Origin: CAXMQZ01 sp963719055
GTDB lineage: Bacteria > Acidobacteriota > Thermoanaerobaculia > Multivoradales > JAHEKO01
Direction: 5' to 3'
Length of the DNA stretch: 64,000 nt
Assembly: GCA_963719055.1 (NCBI GenBank)
Contig: CAVRAU010000008.1
Location: forward strand, 372,001-436,000
A program made the position numbers and the translations under genes. Position 1 is the first letter of the stretch. Each line of letters opens with the position of its first letter. Positions 29,695 through 42,058 of this stretch are shown piece by piece. Under the pieces are notes generated by a model. It was not told where the DNA came from. It worked only from the letters and a program-made list of their open reading frames with translations, and did not search any database.

Positions 29695-30872
29695 CTAATT
29701 TGCCAGCGGCATGCTGACGAGCTCGAGATCGCCATCGGTCTCGTTGAAGTAGGCGATCGCCGCTGTCCCATCCGCGCGGATCGTCATGGCCAGAAACGAG
29801 ATCATGCTCTCCTCGTTCTCAGCTATCACTCGGGGCACCTCGAGCTTTGAGCACGACTGATCCCTGCATTCGACCACCTTGGCGAGACCGCTGGACGGAT
29901 CGTAGTACGCGACAATCGGCCTGTCGTCTTCACTGAAGGCGAGGGCCGCGTAGCTGCCGACAAGCCCGACTTTGTCCAGGGTGACGATCGATTCATCACC
30001 GCCGGCACAGGCTGAATCATTGCAGCGAGCCAGTTTGAGATCGCCACGCGAGTGGTCGTAGTAGCTGATCAAGGGAAGGCCGTTGGCACCGATGGCCAGC
30101 CTGGCGAAAGAACCGAGACTCACCGATTCATCGACGACCGAGATCCTCGCCTTGCCTTCGGTGCACGCGGCATCTCGGCATTTTGCGACCTTCAGCCGAC
30201 CCTTGTTCGAGTCGTAGTAAGCGATGACGGGCGTTCCATCCGCCGAGATCGCCAACGAACTGAACAGTCCGACACAACCCTTGTTGTCCAGTATCGATAT
30301 GGTCGCGTCACCACCACTGCAGGCGGGATCCTTGCACTTCGCCACCTTGAGAGCGCAACGGTCGCGATCGAAGTAGCTGATCACCGGCAGACCGTCATCG
30401 CCGATCGCCATCGAGGTGAAGAGCCCGACGACTCCTGCGGTGTCCAGCCTGGTGACGGTGGCCGTCCCTGAGCAATCCGGAGCACTGCATCGGGCGATCT
30501 TCAGGTCACCGGATGTGGCATCGAGATAACTGAGGACTGGCAGCCCCTCGCCGTCGATCGCGATCGCGACATAACTGCCGACACTATCCTTGCTGTCGAT
30601 GGTCGTCGTGGCCACGCGATCCGAGCACGAGGGCTCGAGACACTTGGACACTTTCAGGTCTCCTCGGGTCTCGTCGTAGAAGGCGAGGAGGGGCAGCCCA
30701 TCGGCACCGCCGTGACCGCGACATGGCTGCCCACTCGACCTGTGGTCTCGATATCGGTAGCAGATAGAACAGACGGTGCCTGTGGCTCCTCGGAGGCCCG
30801 GAGAAAGACCGGGGTGGTCATCGCGACCAAAAGCGTGAGAACAAGTGCGATCTGAATCAGGTCCTTCCACAT
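29695..30872 (-). CDS. Secreted protein of seven ~51-residue Cys-pair repeats, with one frameshift
   Basis: The ATG at 30872 follows a GGAGAG ribosome-binding site and begins MWKDLIQIALVLTLLVAMTT, a signal peptide. After VGSHVAV the frame shifts near 30716. The rest is a chain of seven repeats of about 51 residues, each with the pattern D-G-L-P-(V/L)-(I/L)-(S/A)-Y-(Y/F)-D, then G-D-L-K-V-(A/S)-(K/R)-C, then a second Cys about five residues later. The last repeat is partial. Repeats of this length and count suggest a seven-bladed beta-propeller; the paired cysteines could form a disulfide in each blade. Function unknown. It lies 101 bases downstream of a lasso-type precursor gene in the same direction. 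Confidence 0.75.
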
Positions 30873-30973
30873 GGTGGGGTCTCTCCTGACTTCTTTGCCT
30901 TGGTTAACAGAGTCCATTCCGTGGCTCAACCCTCAACCACTGAAACTACAGATCCAGACCACGAGCACTCGGA

Positions 30974-31180
30974 TCAGGTCCCCGGTGGCTTCTGCACCGT
31001 GGAGCCACCGGTATCACCCGTACCTGGGCTGCCACCCAGGGCGACATCGACCAGCAACCCGTGATCGATCACTCTCGGCGTCTCGTAGCGGCGACGATGA
31101 GTAGAGTTCGGACCGAGGGTTGATGGAGACAGATTGTCTCCAGATCTCTCTTGCGGTTGGGCCTCAAGATGATTCTTCAC
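30974..31180 (-). CDS. Candidate lasso-peptide precursor (locus 1)
   Basis: A 68-residue peptide starting at GTG 31180, 29 bases after the stop of a lasso-cyclase-like gene. The leader matches the lasso consensus YxxPxLxxxGxxxxxTxG as YETPRVIDHGLLVDVALG, with Tyr32, Pro35 and Gly41 in place. The usual Thr two residues before the core is Ala47. Cleavage after Leu48 would give a 20-residue core starting GGSPGTGDTGGS and ending TVQKPPGT. Gly1 and Asp8 are spaced for an 8-residue macrolactam ring. The tail lacks aromatic residues, unusual for the plug that holds a lasso thread. No recognition protein or peptidase gene is adjacent; those of locus 2 could act in trans. Confidence 0.7.
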   Translation of the reverse strand: MKNHLEAQPQERSGDNLSPSTLGPNSTHRRRYETPRVIDHGLLVDVALGGSPGTGDTGGSTVQKPPGT

Positions 31181-31209
31181 GGTGCAATCCTACCTCAGAA
31201 GCGCTGAGT

Positions 31210-33087
31210 CTAGGACAGATCTCCGGTGGGCGCTATGGAACTCCAACTCCAACGTCGGCGCCACAGCTCGAAGCTCACGCATTGCCACAACACCACGTCG
31301 AGCGCGGGGCTGATCGATTCCTCCAGAGCATCGAGAATCCAGCGGCGCTCCACATACCGCGGCCAAAGCGCATCCTTCGATTCGAGAAGATCCTCGACCA
31401 CCCGCCGATTCTTCTGGCGCAGACCCTCATGAAAAAGCGGCGTCAGAAGCGTCGGATCGGTTCGCTGCACGATCGAATCAGGCAACCACCCGGTCAGCGC
31501 CTGCCGAGCGATGTGCTTGTATCGCCCGTGACGATAGAGCTGATGAGCCGGCAGACGGAGCATGAATTCGACCAGCCGCAGATCTCGGTAGGGGTCGCGC
31601 AGCTCGATCCCCGCTCTGGCGGCGTAGACATTCTCGAGGCTGAAGCTGCGGGCCGCTCGCAGCCCCGTTGCCGCCTCGACCTGGTTGGCGCGCAGCCCGG
31701 CTGGAGTCGCGAACCGCGGCGACGATGCGGCAGTCGCCAGGCGATGCGCTTCAGGCCTCAACCAGGCCATCTCCCGGGCGCGTTGCGGGAGAATCATCCG
31801 CTTCACCTTCGCCGGCCAGCGCAGGAGAGTGGTTCTTCGCAGGGCATTCCAAGGTCCCCGGCGCCGCATCTCGACCGAGAGCTCCCTGATGGCACTCGCG
31901 GGGTGCCCCGCCCGCACCAGATCCTCGAACCAGCTCTCACTGCCCGCATACAATGCGTCGGCTGTGGCACAGTTCAACACGACACGACTCCCGGCCTGGG
32001 CCGCCAGCGAGAAGACCCGCCGCTTGAGCTCTCGGTAGGGGTTGTCCTCGGGGGTGCCCGGATATCTGACCCAGCACCTCGTTCATGGCTGAGAGGAATG
32101 GCATCATCGCCGTTGACACGCAACGCTTCGAGTCGCCAACGATCCACGACCGGGTCCATGAACGAGCGCTCGTCGCAACTGGCGAAACTCGTCGAAGACC
32201 CAGGAGACAGCCCGCAAGCGCCAGTCCGGATGGCTGTGCCGCAGAGTCCTCGGCTCCGAGAGCCGCTAGCCGAGGTGGAGTCCAAACCGCCGCTCAACAT
32301 CACCGCCGGCGGCGCGCCGCGCGCAGCCGACACTGCACCGCCTGGCGCAGCAGATCGCGATACTCCTCTGCCAGATCCGATCTCGGGTCGCAGGCGCAAC
32401 GACGGCTCGGCCCTCGGTTGCCAGTACCGGGTTCGCCGCACCGATTCCTGGCCGACGCACAGCAGCTCGCCTGGCGGCAGCTCACGCACCTGTCGGAAAA
32501 AGGTCGAGCCGTCGGCCGGGAACGCGTAGAGCGAAGAAACAGGCCAATCGCGTCTCGTCCAGATCCGCGCCGATCTCGGGATGAGCGAGAAGTGCGCTCT
32601 CCTCTGAAGCCACGAGGAGCTTGTGGTCGGTCAGGTGATAGAAGAGTGTCCGGTCGCCCAGCGGATCTCGCGCACACAACACCTGACGCCGTTCGAGATC
32701 TGCGATCACGATCGCAAACGGTCCGATGAGGTGTTGGCAGAGCTCTTCGCCCCAGCGCTCGTAGGCGGCCACCACCAGGGCGGCATCGCTGGGGTTGCCA
32801 CCATCGCCTACGCCATCGATGTCCAGGTCTGCCAGCAACTCCTGGCGGTTGTCCAGACGGCCGTCGAAACCCAACAGGACCCGGTCCCGCGAGGCCGACA
32901 GTGGCTGGCGCTCGCCCAGCTCTTCAGGCGTCGTCCAGAAATGTTGGTGAGCGACTCCTACCCAGCCTCGAAGAACCTGGTCGCATCCGTCGGGCCCGCG
33001 TGCCGCCAGTTCCCGAACCAGTCCATCGAGCACTTCGGCCCCGACCGGAGAGCCATCTCGATGGCAGATGACAGCCAGCCCGCTCAC
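31210..33087 (-). CDS. Asparagine-synthase-like lasso cyclase (locus 1), with several frameshifts
   Basis: An asparagine-synthetase homologue, read as the ATP-dependent macrolactam synthetase (C protein). The GTG start at 33087 gives MSGLAVICHRDGSPVGAE; residue 2 is Ser, not the glutaminase Cys, as expected for a lasso cyclase. The first 190 residues are the glutaminase-like domain (ELAARGPDG, VLLGFDGRLDNRQELL). The PP-loop is AVMLSGGLDSTS. The C-terminal 255 residues are intact, with IELRDPYRDLRLVEFMLRLP and the PTLLTPLFHEGL segment. The middle, about 32500-31980, is scrambled by at least three frameshifts. The start is 53 bases downstream of the C25 peptidase gene, and the precursor gene follows. 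Confidence 0.75.
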
Positions 33088-33140
33088 GGTCCGGACCGCC
33101 GGCTCGGCCTCTCGATCGACTCGCTGAAGAATCTACCGAA

Positions 33141-36100
33141 TCAGGGTTCCACCACCAGCGTCGGATCGCCGAGCAAGGTCCAGCCGAGCAGCACATCGAG
33201 GCGCTGCGGCTCCGTCTTCGCCAGATCTCGTTTCGCATCGATCAGGGCCTTGCCCAGGCGGCGTCCGGCCGCTGCCCATCTGGTCGAACAGCCGGCTGCC
33301 CAACCGTTGTTCCGACACCGCCTCGGTCAGGGTCGCGGCTCCCAGGACCGCTGCGGCCCCACGATCGCCGTTGAGCAGCAACCGGTGACCCAGCGTATCG
33401 TAGGTGGGCATGACGTGGTACGTGTTCCAGCAGCCCCACTGGGTGACCACGGTCGGCCGGTCGACGTTCTCGAGAGCATCCGCATCGTCGGTGTCGAAGA
33501 GCCCCTCGAAGCTCCAGATCGCGGGGCCCGAATGACCGAAGTAGCTGGTCAGCGCCACGCCGAAGTTGATCTCGTCGATCAGCACCTGACGGGCATCCTC
33601 CAGATTCAGCTCTTCGAGATAGGCTCTCTGCGCCTGCCAGGTCTGCAGGCAGATAGCTGAGCATCTCTTCGCTGGCGGCACTGAAGGAGTACCCGGAAGT
33701 GGCATCGAAGGCATCCGCGGAGAAGACCGCGGTGCGCGGGTAGTCGATATCCGCGTACCGCAGCGTCTTGTCGAGAACGGCCTCCAGCTCCATCGTCGTG
33801 CGCACGGGCCAGCGGCCAATCGACACCTCCGGGACTCCGTCATCGTCCACATCACCGTAGAGAGGATCGACCGGCGCGTAGTGAACGATCGGGTCGGTGC
33901 GGGTGTAGAGAGTGGGCACGAAGCTGATCGCCCCCTGGTCCAGATAGTCGAAGTAGTCGTAGGTGTCACCGCCGACCAGGAGCACGTACTCGGTGCCCTG
34001 ATGGCGGTAGGCAAGCCCGATAAAGGTTCGGATGGCCTGTGGATCGAAGACTCCGTGGCTGAATCGGTGGTAGAGCTCCTCGACGTTGACCACCTGCACG
34101 CTCAGGCCCTCCGAGCGCCGAGCGGCGACCAGCGGCTCCAGACCGTCGAGAAAGTCCGGATGCGCGATGATCAGCATCTCGGCCTCACCAGGCAGGCTGA
34201 GACTGTCCTGCGGCGCCGATGCGGCCTGCGGTACTCGCAGCGCCTCCACCGTCGACACGTAGTAGGTGGCTGGATCCTCGGTGCCGGAAAACACGGCGCT
34301 GTAGTTGCCGGCAGAGCCTTCGATGTTCACCCGCTCGATGATCTCGACCCTGTCACCCACCACCCGATAGACCACCACATCGGCGGACGGCAGACCGTCG
34401 ACACGAAACGCTGCCGCGGCCGCGGTAAAGCGCAGCCGACCGTTCGGCGGCCTCGAAGGGACGCGGGAACCGAACCTGATAGTGGTCGTAGTTCACCAGG
34501 TCGTACTGAGCGCCGGTGTCATGGGGCAGCAGGACCCGCAGCACATTGTCCTGCGGCTCGAGCACCCAGTCGGGGATCTCCACCTGCACCGGGTGATCCT
34601 CGAGACCATCGAACCATTCATCGGCCAGCTCGACACCGTTGACCTCGATCACGACATGATGATCCGGCGTCTGTGGAAAGTCGGTCACGCCCCACATCGC
34701 TACCGTCAGCTCGACAGGCCCTGCCTGCGGCAGACGGTCGTCGAGCTCGAGCACGAACGAGGCCTCGACCGGATCCGAGATCGCCAACATCCGAGCGTCG
34801 TACCAGGGCTCCTCTCCTGGGGCGGCGAAGTCGTAGTCGCGATTGGTCTCCACCGTCCGGGTCTCGTAGTAGAACTCCGGTGTCTCGCACCGGCCCCAGC
34901 ACCCAGCGCCCGGAGCGACCGACGCGCAAGGCGGAATCCGGGTCCGCGATCAGGGTGTAGACATTGGTATCGGTGTAGAGCGTGTCCAGCCCTCGACCGA
35001 CGAACTCGACATACGAGCCCGGACCGAACTGGCCGCTACCCTCGACGAGGATCGGCACCGGCTCGCCTGCCTCGAGCAGCGCCAGCTGCTCCAGCCGGCA
35101 CTCCTCCCAGATCGATCCCGGCCGCCAGCAGGGCCTCGTAGGTCACTCGATAGATGCCGTCCTCGCGCACCCGCAGCTGCACCGCTGGTTTGGAGATCCG
35201 AGTTCGAGCTCGGTCGCCAGCTCAGACCGCGACCGATACCCGTAGCCCGGCGCCGTGCTCGCGCCACGCGTCTTGCGCTCGTGCTCGCGGCGAATGCCGG
35301 CCCAATCGGTGGGCTTCACGTCCCAGACCTTGCGGCCATAGGTCCGTCCGAGCTCGAACGGGCCGTGATAGCGCGTCTGACCGTAGAGATCCACGTCCTC
35401 GAGCACGAACAGATCGCCGTCGACACCCGGCGCTTGCAGCGTGTAGCGCTGTGGCGTCAGCGCGTCACCGAGCTGCGAGGGGATCAGCGTCTCATGTAGC
35501 TGTCGCAGACCGTCTTCGGCCAGCACGTAGAGATGGAATCCGAGGTTGCCGGTCTCGGTGGCGGTCGCCCACTCGAACTCGACTGTGCCCTCACCTGTGG
35601 AGCTGAAGTACGCCAGGGTGACCGGTGTGGTGATGAATCCACCGCTCCAGAAGCCGAAATCCTGATCGGCGACGTTGGCTGCGAGAATCTCCACCGGCTG
35701 CAGACCGGCGGTAGCCGTCTGCGTCGTCTGCAGATACCCATCGACCGCGGTGCCGGCGGTATCCACCGCCACCAGATAGTCACCCGGCGGCAGATCGACG
35801 AGGCTGTAGTTGCCAGTTGGTGTCGGTCGCCGTGCTGCCGATCAGAGGTTCATCGGCATCCAGTTGGCCATCCCCGTTCAGGTCGCTGAAGAGCAGCACC
35901 TCGGCCACTCCAACCCCGGGTTCTCCGTCGAAGATTCCGTCCTGATTCTGGTCTTCGAAGACCGTACCGCTGATCGTGTAGGCCGATCCTGCCGGCGCGG
36001 CATAGCCGAAATCCTGATCGAAGTCGCCAGCGCCCCCGGCGAGCGTCAGCACGCCCTGCTCATCACACACCGTGCAGTCCCACCCTCGTCGGGGTCACCG

Positions 36101-39100
36101 GTCTGGTTGAAGCTCGCCACCACACCCGCGGTGTCGGTCACCCGGACGACGTAGTCGCCGTCGGGCAGCGACGAGAAACCGTACTCGCCGTTCTGATCCG
36201 TCACGGCGTTGCGCACCAGGTTGTCGATACCCGGGGTGATGACTCCGTCGCCGTTGACGTCGAGCCACAGCTCGAGCGTCACTCCCTGGATGCCCGATTC
36301 ACCCGGATCCTGAACGCCGTCGCCGTTGACGTCGTGCCAGACGAAATCGCCGATCGTGCCGGTGCCGCCCGAGGGCGCAAAGCCGAAATCGAGATCCGCC
36401 GGGGTGCTGACGCCGCCGGACACCGTCACCGAGCCCTCAGCGTCGCAGGTCACACACACCCCGGACTCGTCCGGGTCGACGGTCTGCTGCAGACCGACCA
36501 GCACGCCGTCGATGTCGCTGAGGCTGACGGTGTAGCTGCCGTCCGGCACGCCGGTGAATTCGATAGGAGCCGTCGGCGGCCGTGGTCGTGGTGGCCAGGA
36601 TGTTGCCCGAGGCGTCGAGCAGGTTGACCGTCACGCCGTCGATACCCGGCTCGCCAGCGATCCTGGACTCCATCGCCGTCCTCGTCCCGCCAGACGCGAT
36701 CGCCGATCGTGCCGGTGGTACCGCCGCATCGAAACCGAAGTCCAGCTGGGTCATCACATCGTCGGCGGCGACGGTCAGGGTATAGGTGTCGTCTCCGCCG
36801 AGATTGGTTGGAGTCGTGTTGTAGCCGGCCGGCACGGTCGCGTAGTCGTAGGTCACGATGTAGTCGCCAGGCGCCAGACCGGTCGCCAGCCAGGAGCCGT
36901 CCGATTCCGTGGTACCGAATACAGGGAGAGCAACCCGGGCCGACGATCGTGATATCGACACCACCGATCCCGATCTCGCCGGGATCCTGAAGACCGTTGC
37001 CGTCGGCGTCGTACCAGACCCGATCGCCGAGCACCGCGGTGCCGGTGGCCGGCACGTAGCCAAAGTCCGCCTCTCCAAATCGTTGCGCCGTCGAAAGCGC
37101 GATCACCGCTGAGGGATTGACACCGGCCGGATACGTGGTCTCGACCAGATCCCCGGGACTGGTGACCGGCAGGGTCGACTCATCGACGTCGACGAAGTAG
37201 TTGCCCGCTGCAAGGTCATCGAAGACGTAGTCGCCGTTGGCATCGGTCACGGTGCTGGTGATCAGGGTGTCGTTGACCGGGTTCAACACGCCATCACCGT
37301 CGGTGTCCTCCCACAGATCGACCGTGACACGCGACAGACCGGCCTCGTTGGGTCCAGCCTGCCCATCCGCATCGGCGTCGAGCCACAAGCGATCACCGAT
37401 GGCCGCCGTCATGGCGGCGCGGACATAGCCGAAGTCGACATCCGATATGTTGGCACCCGTCATGGTCACATCGAGTTCGTCGAGTCCGCTGGTCAGCCGA
37501 AATCCATCGAGCAGCCCCAGGTCGATCCGTCACCCGTACGGTGTAGTCGCCGTTTGGCAGATCGGGAAAGCTGTAGTCGCCATTCGCCTCGGTGGTGGTC
37601 GCCGCAATCTCGTTGCCACTGCTATCGAGCAACACCAACGACACACCCGAAATACCGGCTTCGCCGGCGTCTTCCACGCCGTCGGCGTCCACGTCGTTGA
37701 AGATCGTTCCAGAGACGTCCCCCAGCGAAGCATTTCTGTATCCGAAGTCCATCGTCAGGTCGGTCACCGTCGTCAACAACGAAGGTGTCCCCTGGTTGTC
37801 GCAGACGACACAGAGGCCGGGCTCATCCGGATCGCCGGTCTGCGTGTAGCCGGGCTGTAAGCCGCCGATGACGACCACCGTGTAGGCTCCGGGCGGGACT
37901 CCGCCAAACGAGTACGACCCGTCGGCGGCCGTCGTTGCGGTCGGGCAGTCGACGGCGGGTACGCAACCGCCCCGCAGTTCGAGAGTGACCCCCCCCAGGC
38001 CGATCTCGCCCGGGTCGCGGACACCATCGCCGTCGGCATCGCTCCAGATCGTGTCTCCGATCAAGCCCGGCACCTGATAGCCAAAGCTCACCCCTGCGAC
38101 GTCGCCACCGGCAATCGTGATGGGTTTGCTCGCCGCGGCAGCCGGTAGAGTGGTGGCTGCAAGCCCCTCCAGCACCCCATTCACGTCGGTGATCTCTATG
38201 GTATAGCTGCCGTTGGGGAGGCCGCTGAAGCTGAACTGGCCTCCGATATCGCTGATGGAGGCGATCACCTGCCCGTTGTCGTCGAGCAGGTTCGCCGTCA
38301 CTCCGGTAATTCCCGACTCGTTACCGTTCAAGACACCGTCGCCGTCGAGGTCGTACCAGAGCACATCGCTGATCGAAAAGAGGATGGGATTCCTGAAACC
38401 GAAATCCGTATTGCTGACCACCTGGCCGGCCGCAACGGTCAAGGGCGCGCTCGTATAGCTTCCCTGACTCTGTGGACCCGAGGTCGGCGTGTAGCCGGAG
38501 AGCATACCGCCGGTATCGGTCACCGACACCTGGTACTGACCCGGGGAGATCCCGGTAAAGAAGTAGCGGCCGTCCGGAGCCGTGGTCGTCGTCGCCACGG
38601 CCACATCGTCTGCAGTGCCGAGAACACCGTCCGGTCCCGGACCCAGCAGCTCGAGCGTGACCGCGCTGATGCCGAGTTCACCGGCGTCTTGGACACCATC
38701 GCCATCCGCGTCGCTCCAGAGGAAGTCACCGATTACCGCGCTACCCGTTGCCGGCACGTAGCCGAAATCCACGCCGAGCAATCTCTCGCTGCCGGTGATC
38801 ACCAACGATGAGACGGGATTCAGGGTGCCAGGCGCGGTCACAAGATTGGCCGGCAGGGTCGATTCGTCGACAACGATCTCGTAGGTTCCGACAACCAGCT
38901 GATCGAAGACGTACCTGCCCGCGGCGTCGGTGGTCGTGGTCCCGATCAGGAATTCATCCCCGTTGTCAGGAACGCCATCGGGGTCCGAATAGAGCTCGAC
39001 GACAACGTTCGACAGCCCCGGCTCGCCAATGTCGAGCACGCCGTCGCCGTCGACATCCAGCCAGATCAGGTCGCCGATGGCGCCGGCACCTGCCGTTGGA

Positions 39101-42058
39101 ATATTGACCGCTGCATTGTCGCGGCCTCTGAGGGTCTCGGTCTGTGCCGGGTTGCGGCCGAGGGCGCTGGCGGTGTTGATCACCGGTCCCGGGGCGTCTC
39201 CCGCCTGGACCACGTAGCTATCGGTAAAGCTGACGCTCTCACCTGGCTCCAGATAAGGGTCGCTGCCCGCCTGGAAATTCTGCAGCACTTCTGCGGCAGT
39301 CAACGCCTGGCACTGCACCGTGATTAGATCGTACTGTCCCAGCCAGGCGCGGACAGGGTCGGTGCTGAGGTCACCGAATTCGTTGGCCAGACCGAAGTCG
39401 TAGGCGGAATTCCAGTTGCTGAAATCGCCGGTGATGGTGTCGCTGTCAACCTCTGCACCATCGACATAGAGAAAGGAATTCCCCGCCGCGTCGCGGGTCG
39501 CCACCACGTGCTGCAGAGCCGTCTGGACAATGCCGCCATCGAGAGTCACCGTCAAACCGTTATCCCCGTTGTCGGTGGTGCGCAGCCGGAACTGATAGGC
39601 GGCTCCGTTCTGTCCCAGGGTGAAGTTGCGGAAGAATCCATCCAGAGACTGCGTCACGATGCGCGCTGGGCCGGCCTGCGTGGTGTTGGCAGGAGTCACC
39701 CAGGCCTCGACCGTGATCTCGTCGGTCGAGGTGCAGAGGCTGAAGATCTTGCTGCTGTCCGTGGTGTTCGAGACTCGCGTCGGACTGTCAATCGACAGCG
39801 TGTCACTGCCCCACGAGACGTTTGCGGGGTTCTCTACCGTCAAGTCGAGGTTCGGGCTCAAACCCGATCGGTCGTTGGCGGTCACGCCGCTCCCCTCATC
39901 AAAGGGATAGAACACCTGCAGGTTCTGTTCGATTCTGGCAATCGGCGGAATGATGTCGCCGATCAGGTCGTCGGACAGCGTGCCACTCAGGTACTGCGAG
40001 CTGTTGTTGGTGACGGTATAGAAATAGTCGACCGTCTCGCCGATCGCGGCCGAGGCCCGATCGGCCACCTTGACGAGACTCAGGAAGCCACTCGCCGGTA
40101 TCGGTTCGGTGGCGGTCGAGGAAGAGACGAACTCTCCTTCCACGGTGATGCTGGCGGTGTTGACGATGCCGTTGACCCCTTCGGCCAATGGGTCGTCGAG
40201 GACGGTCTGATAGGTGACGCTCAGCGTCTGACCGGGCGACAGGGTGCCGAGATTGAAACCACCTTCATCGAGCGGAAAGGGGGTGCTGCCACTATCCGGA
40301 ATCGGCGTCGAGCCATCGCGAAAGGTCGAATTCGGGACGTAGGTCGTATTGGGGTCCGGATCATCCGCGATCACGACGTCGAGAACGTCCGTGGTACCGG
40401 TGCTTTCGACCGTCAAGGTGAACAGGAGGGTGTCACCCGGGTCGAGGGAGCCGTTGCCGTTGACGTCCACGAGAAGCTGTGAGCTCTTGAGCAGATACGG
40501 ATTGGCAATCGGCAGCACCGCTGTACCCATGTCGAGCTGCTGCGCCTGTCCCGAGCCCGAGTTGGCTGGATCCTGTCCCCAGGCCGCGGCGAACTTGATG
40601 TCGCCCAACGGTGGTGATCTGCAATCCCGTGGCATCGAATGCCGTGCAGCCGGCCGGCGGCGTGCCACCGACGAAGAAGCGATACGACTCCAGCGCCAGC
40701 ACGGCCTGGGTCGCCTCCGGAGTGCCGTCGCCATCGCAGTCGAACTGGAAGGTGGTATCCGCCACGGGCGTCACCCAGACCGGGCTGGCGTTCTCGGTAA
40801 GATTGGTGCTCCCCGGCGCCCAACCCACCGCAGCGCGAATGGTCAGGTTGCGCTCAGGAATCAGCGTGTACCCCCAATCATGAATCTGGCCGTTGCGGTC
40901 CACCGCAACCAGCGCGTAGAAGGGCTCACCGCCGAGGGTGAAGAAGTGCACCGCAGAAGGCGTGGCATTCTCTGGTAGCGTTCGCTCGACCACGCCGCCC
41001 GCGGGGACCGAGAACGTGTCGCCAAGCGAGACCAGATCGTCCTCGGTGACCGTGATGGCCGAGGTGCCTGGGTTGTACACGAAAGCGCTGACACCGACGC
41101 CACCCGTGGTGGTATCGCCGACGGCAGAGTAGTAGCTGTGGCCCCAATCGATAAAGGGGATGAGGCTGAACCAGCGGCCCTCATAGGTTGAGGCGGCGTC
41201 ACCGGTCAAGAGATCCACTGTCACCAGGCCCGTGCTCTGGACCACGGCGCCAACAAGAATGTCCTCGACCAGAACCGTCTCCCCCTCATTGAACAGCTGA
41301 TCCTGGAGGTCGCCCGCGTCGAGGAAATCGCCGTCGGCGTTGGCATCGACGCTCACAAGAGTGTCGTCCTTCTCGACGATGATCGCCAACGCCACCCACT
41401 CGAAGGCGTCGGGAGTCGCCTGGGCGTCCTCTCCCAGCGGGCTCTTGAAGAGGGTGCACCAGTCGCCGGTGTCCGGGACTTCGGTGGCTGCACCCAGTTG
41501 CGCCTGGACGCCTGTCGAAGGCCAGGCGGCCCGAGTGACGGCCAGCAGTTCGGTCGCGCCGAACTTGTCGCGACCATCGAAGAGATTGTTGGCGGCCACG
41601 GGGTCGCGCGGCAGAGGCACGTTGCTCTCGAGCACGATCACGTCACCCGAGTCGATGATATCGGCTGCGAATCCGGGGGGAATGCCGTTGCCGGGGTCGT
41701 TGTCCCCCCAGATCTGGGTGCCTCCCAGGTTGCCAGGACTGCTGTAGACGTCGGCCGGGTTGGCGAGATCGGATTCGTAACCATTCTCCCATTGGTCGTA
41801 GTAGATGATCGTGCCGTCCACGGTCGGGGTTATCGAGACCACCGAGTGAATCACGGCATTCTCCGCCAGCACCTGGATGGCGTCAGCCCACGTCCGGACG
41901 TCTTGTTCCGGCACAGGTACGAAGAACGTCTGCACCAACTGCTGGCCCATCGCCGGGGCCACTGCCATCAAGAAGGTCAAAGAGGTTACAGACACCAGCT
42001 GCCAAGGCAGCACGCCTCTCCTCCAGAACCCTTCGCGTCCGACTTTTCTGCAATTCAT
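33141..42058 (-). CDS. Very large secreted gingipain-type C25 peptidase with DUF11, LamG-like and ten SdrD-type repeats; many frameshifts
   Basis: Read as one gene of about 2970 residues. The N-terminus has a signal peptide (LVSVTSLTFLMAVAPAMGQQ) and a 450-residue region without a family that I recognise. DUF11-type beta domains follow (VNGNGSLDPGDTLLFTLTVES), then a LamG-like lectin fold (about 39900-39280). About ten SdrD-B-type repeats run from about 39090 to 35720 (pattern IGDxxWxDxDGDGVQDxGExGI...DGxYxFxxLPxGxY), with Ca-binding-like Asp loops. The C-terminal part is a C25 peptidase with catalytic His in SYFGHSG (about 33525) and Cys in TQWGCWNTYHV (about 33435), ending DPTLVVEP. Frameshifts occur near 40610, 37510, 36925, 36720, 36660, 36560, 36075, 35810, 35140, 34850, 34365, 33650 and 33270. 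Because the shifts keep rejoining homologous sequence, one gene is favoured over several. Confidence 0.7.

Noticed and set aside
35143..37469. Several separate small repeat proteins
   Set aside because: Each fragment ends or begins mid-repeat and continues in another frame, which fits one long gene with indels rather than independent genes.
36046..39090. DNA repeats that might be mistaken for a CRISPR array or satellite
   Set aside because: The periodicity is at the protein level (SdrD-type repeats of about 80-110 residues); unit lengths and DNA sequences vary and there are no constant short repeats with spacers.
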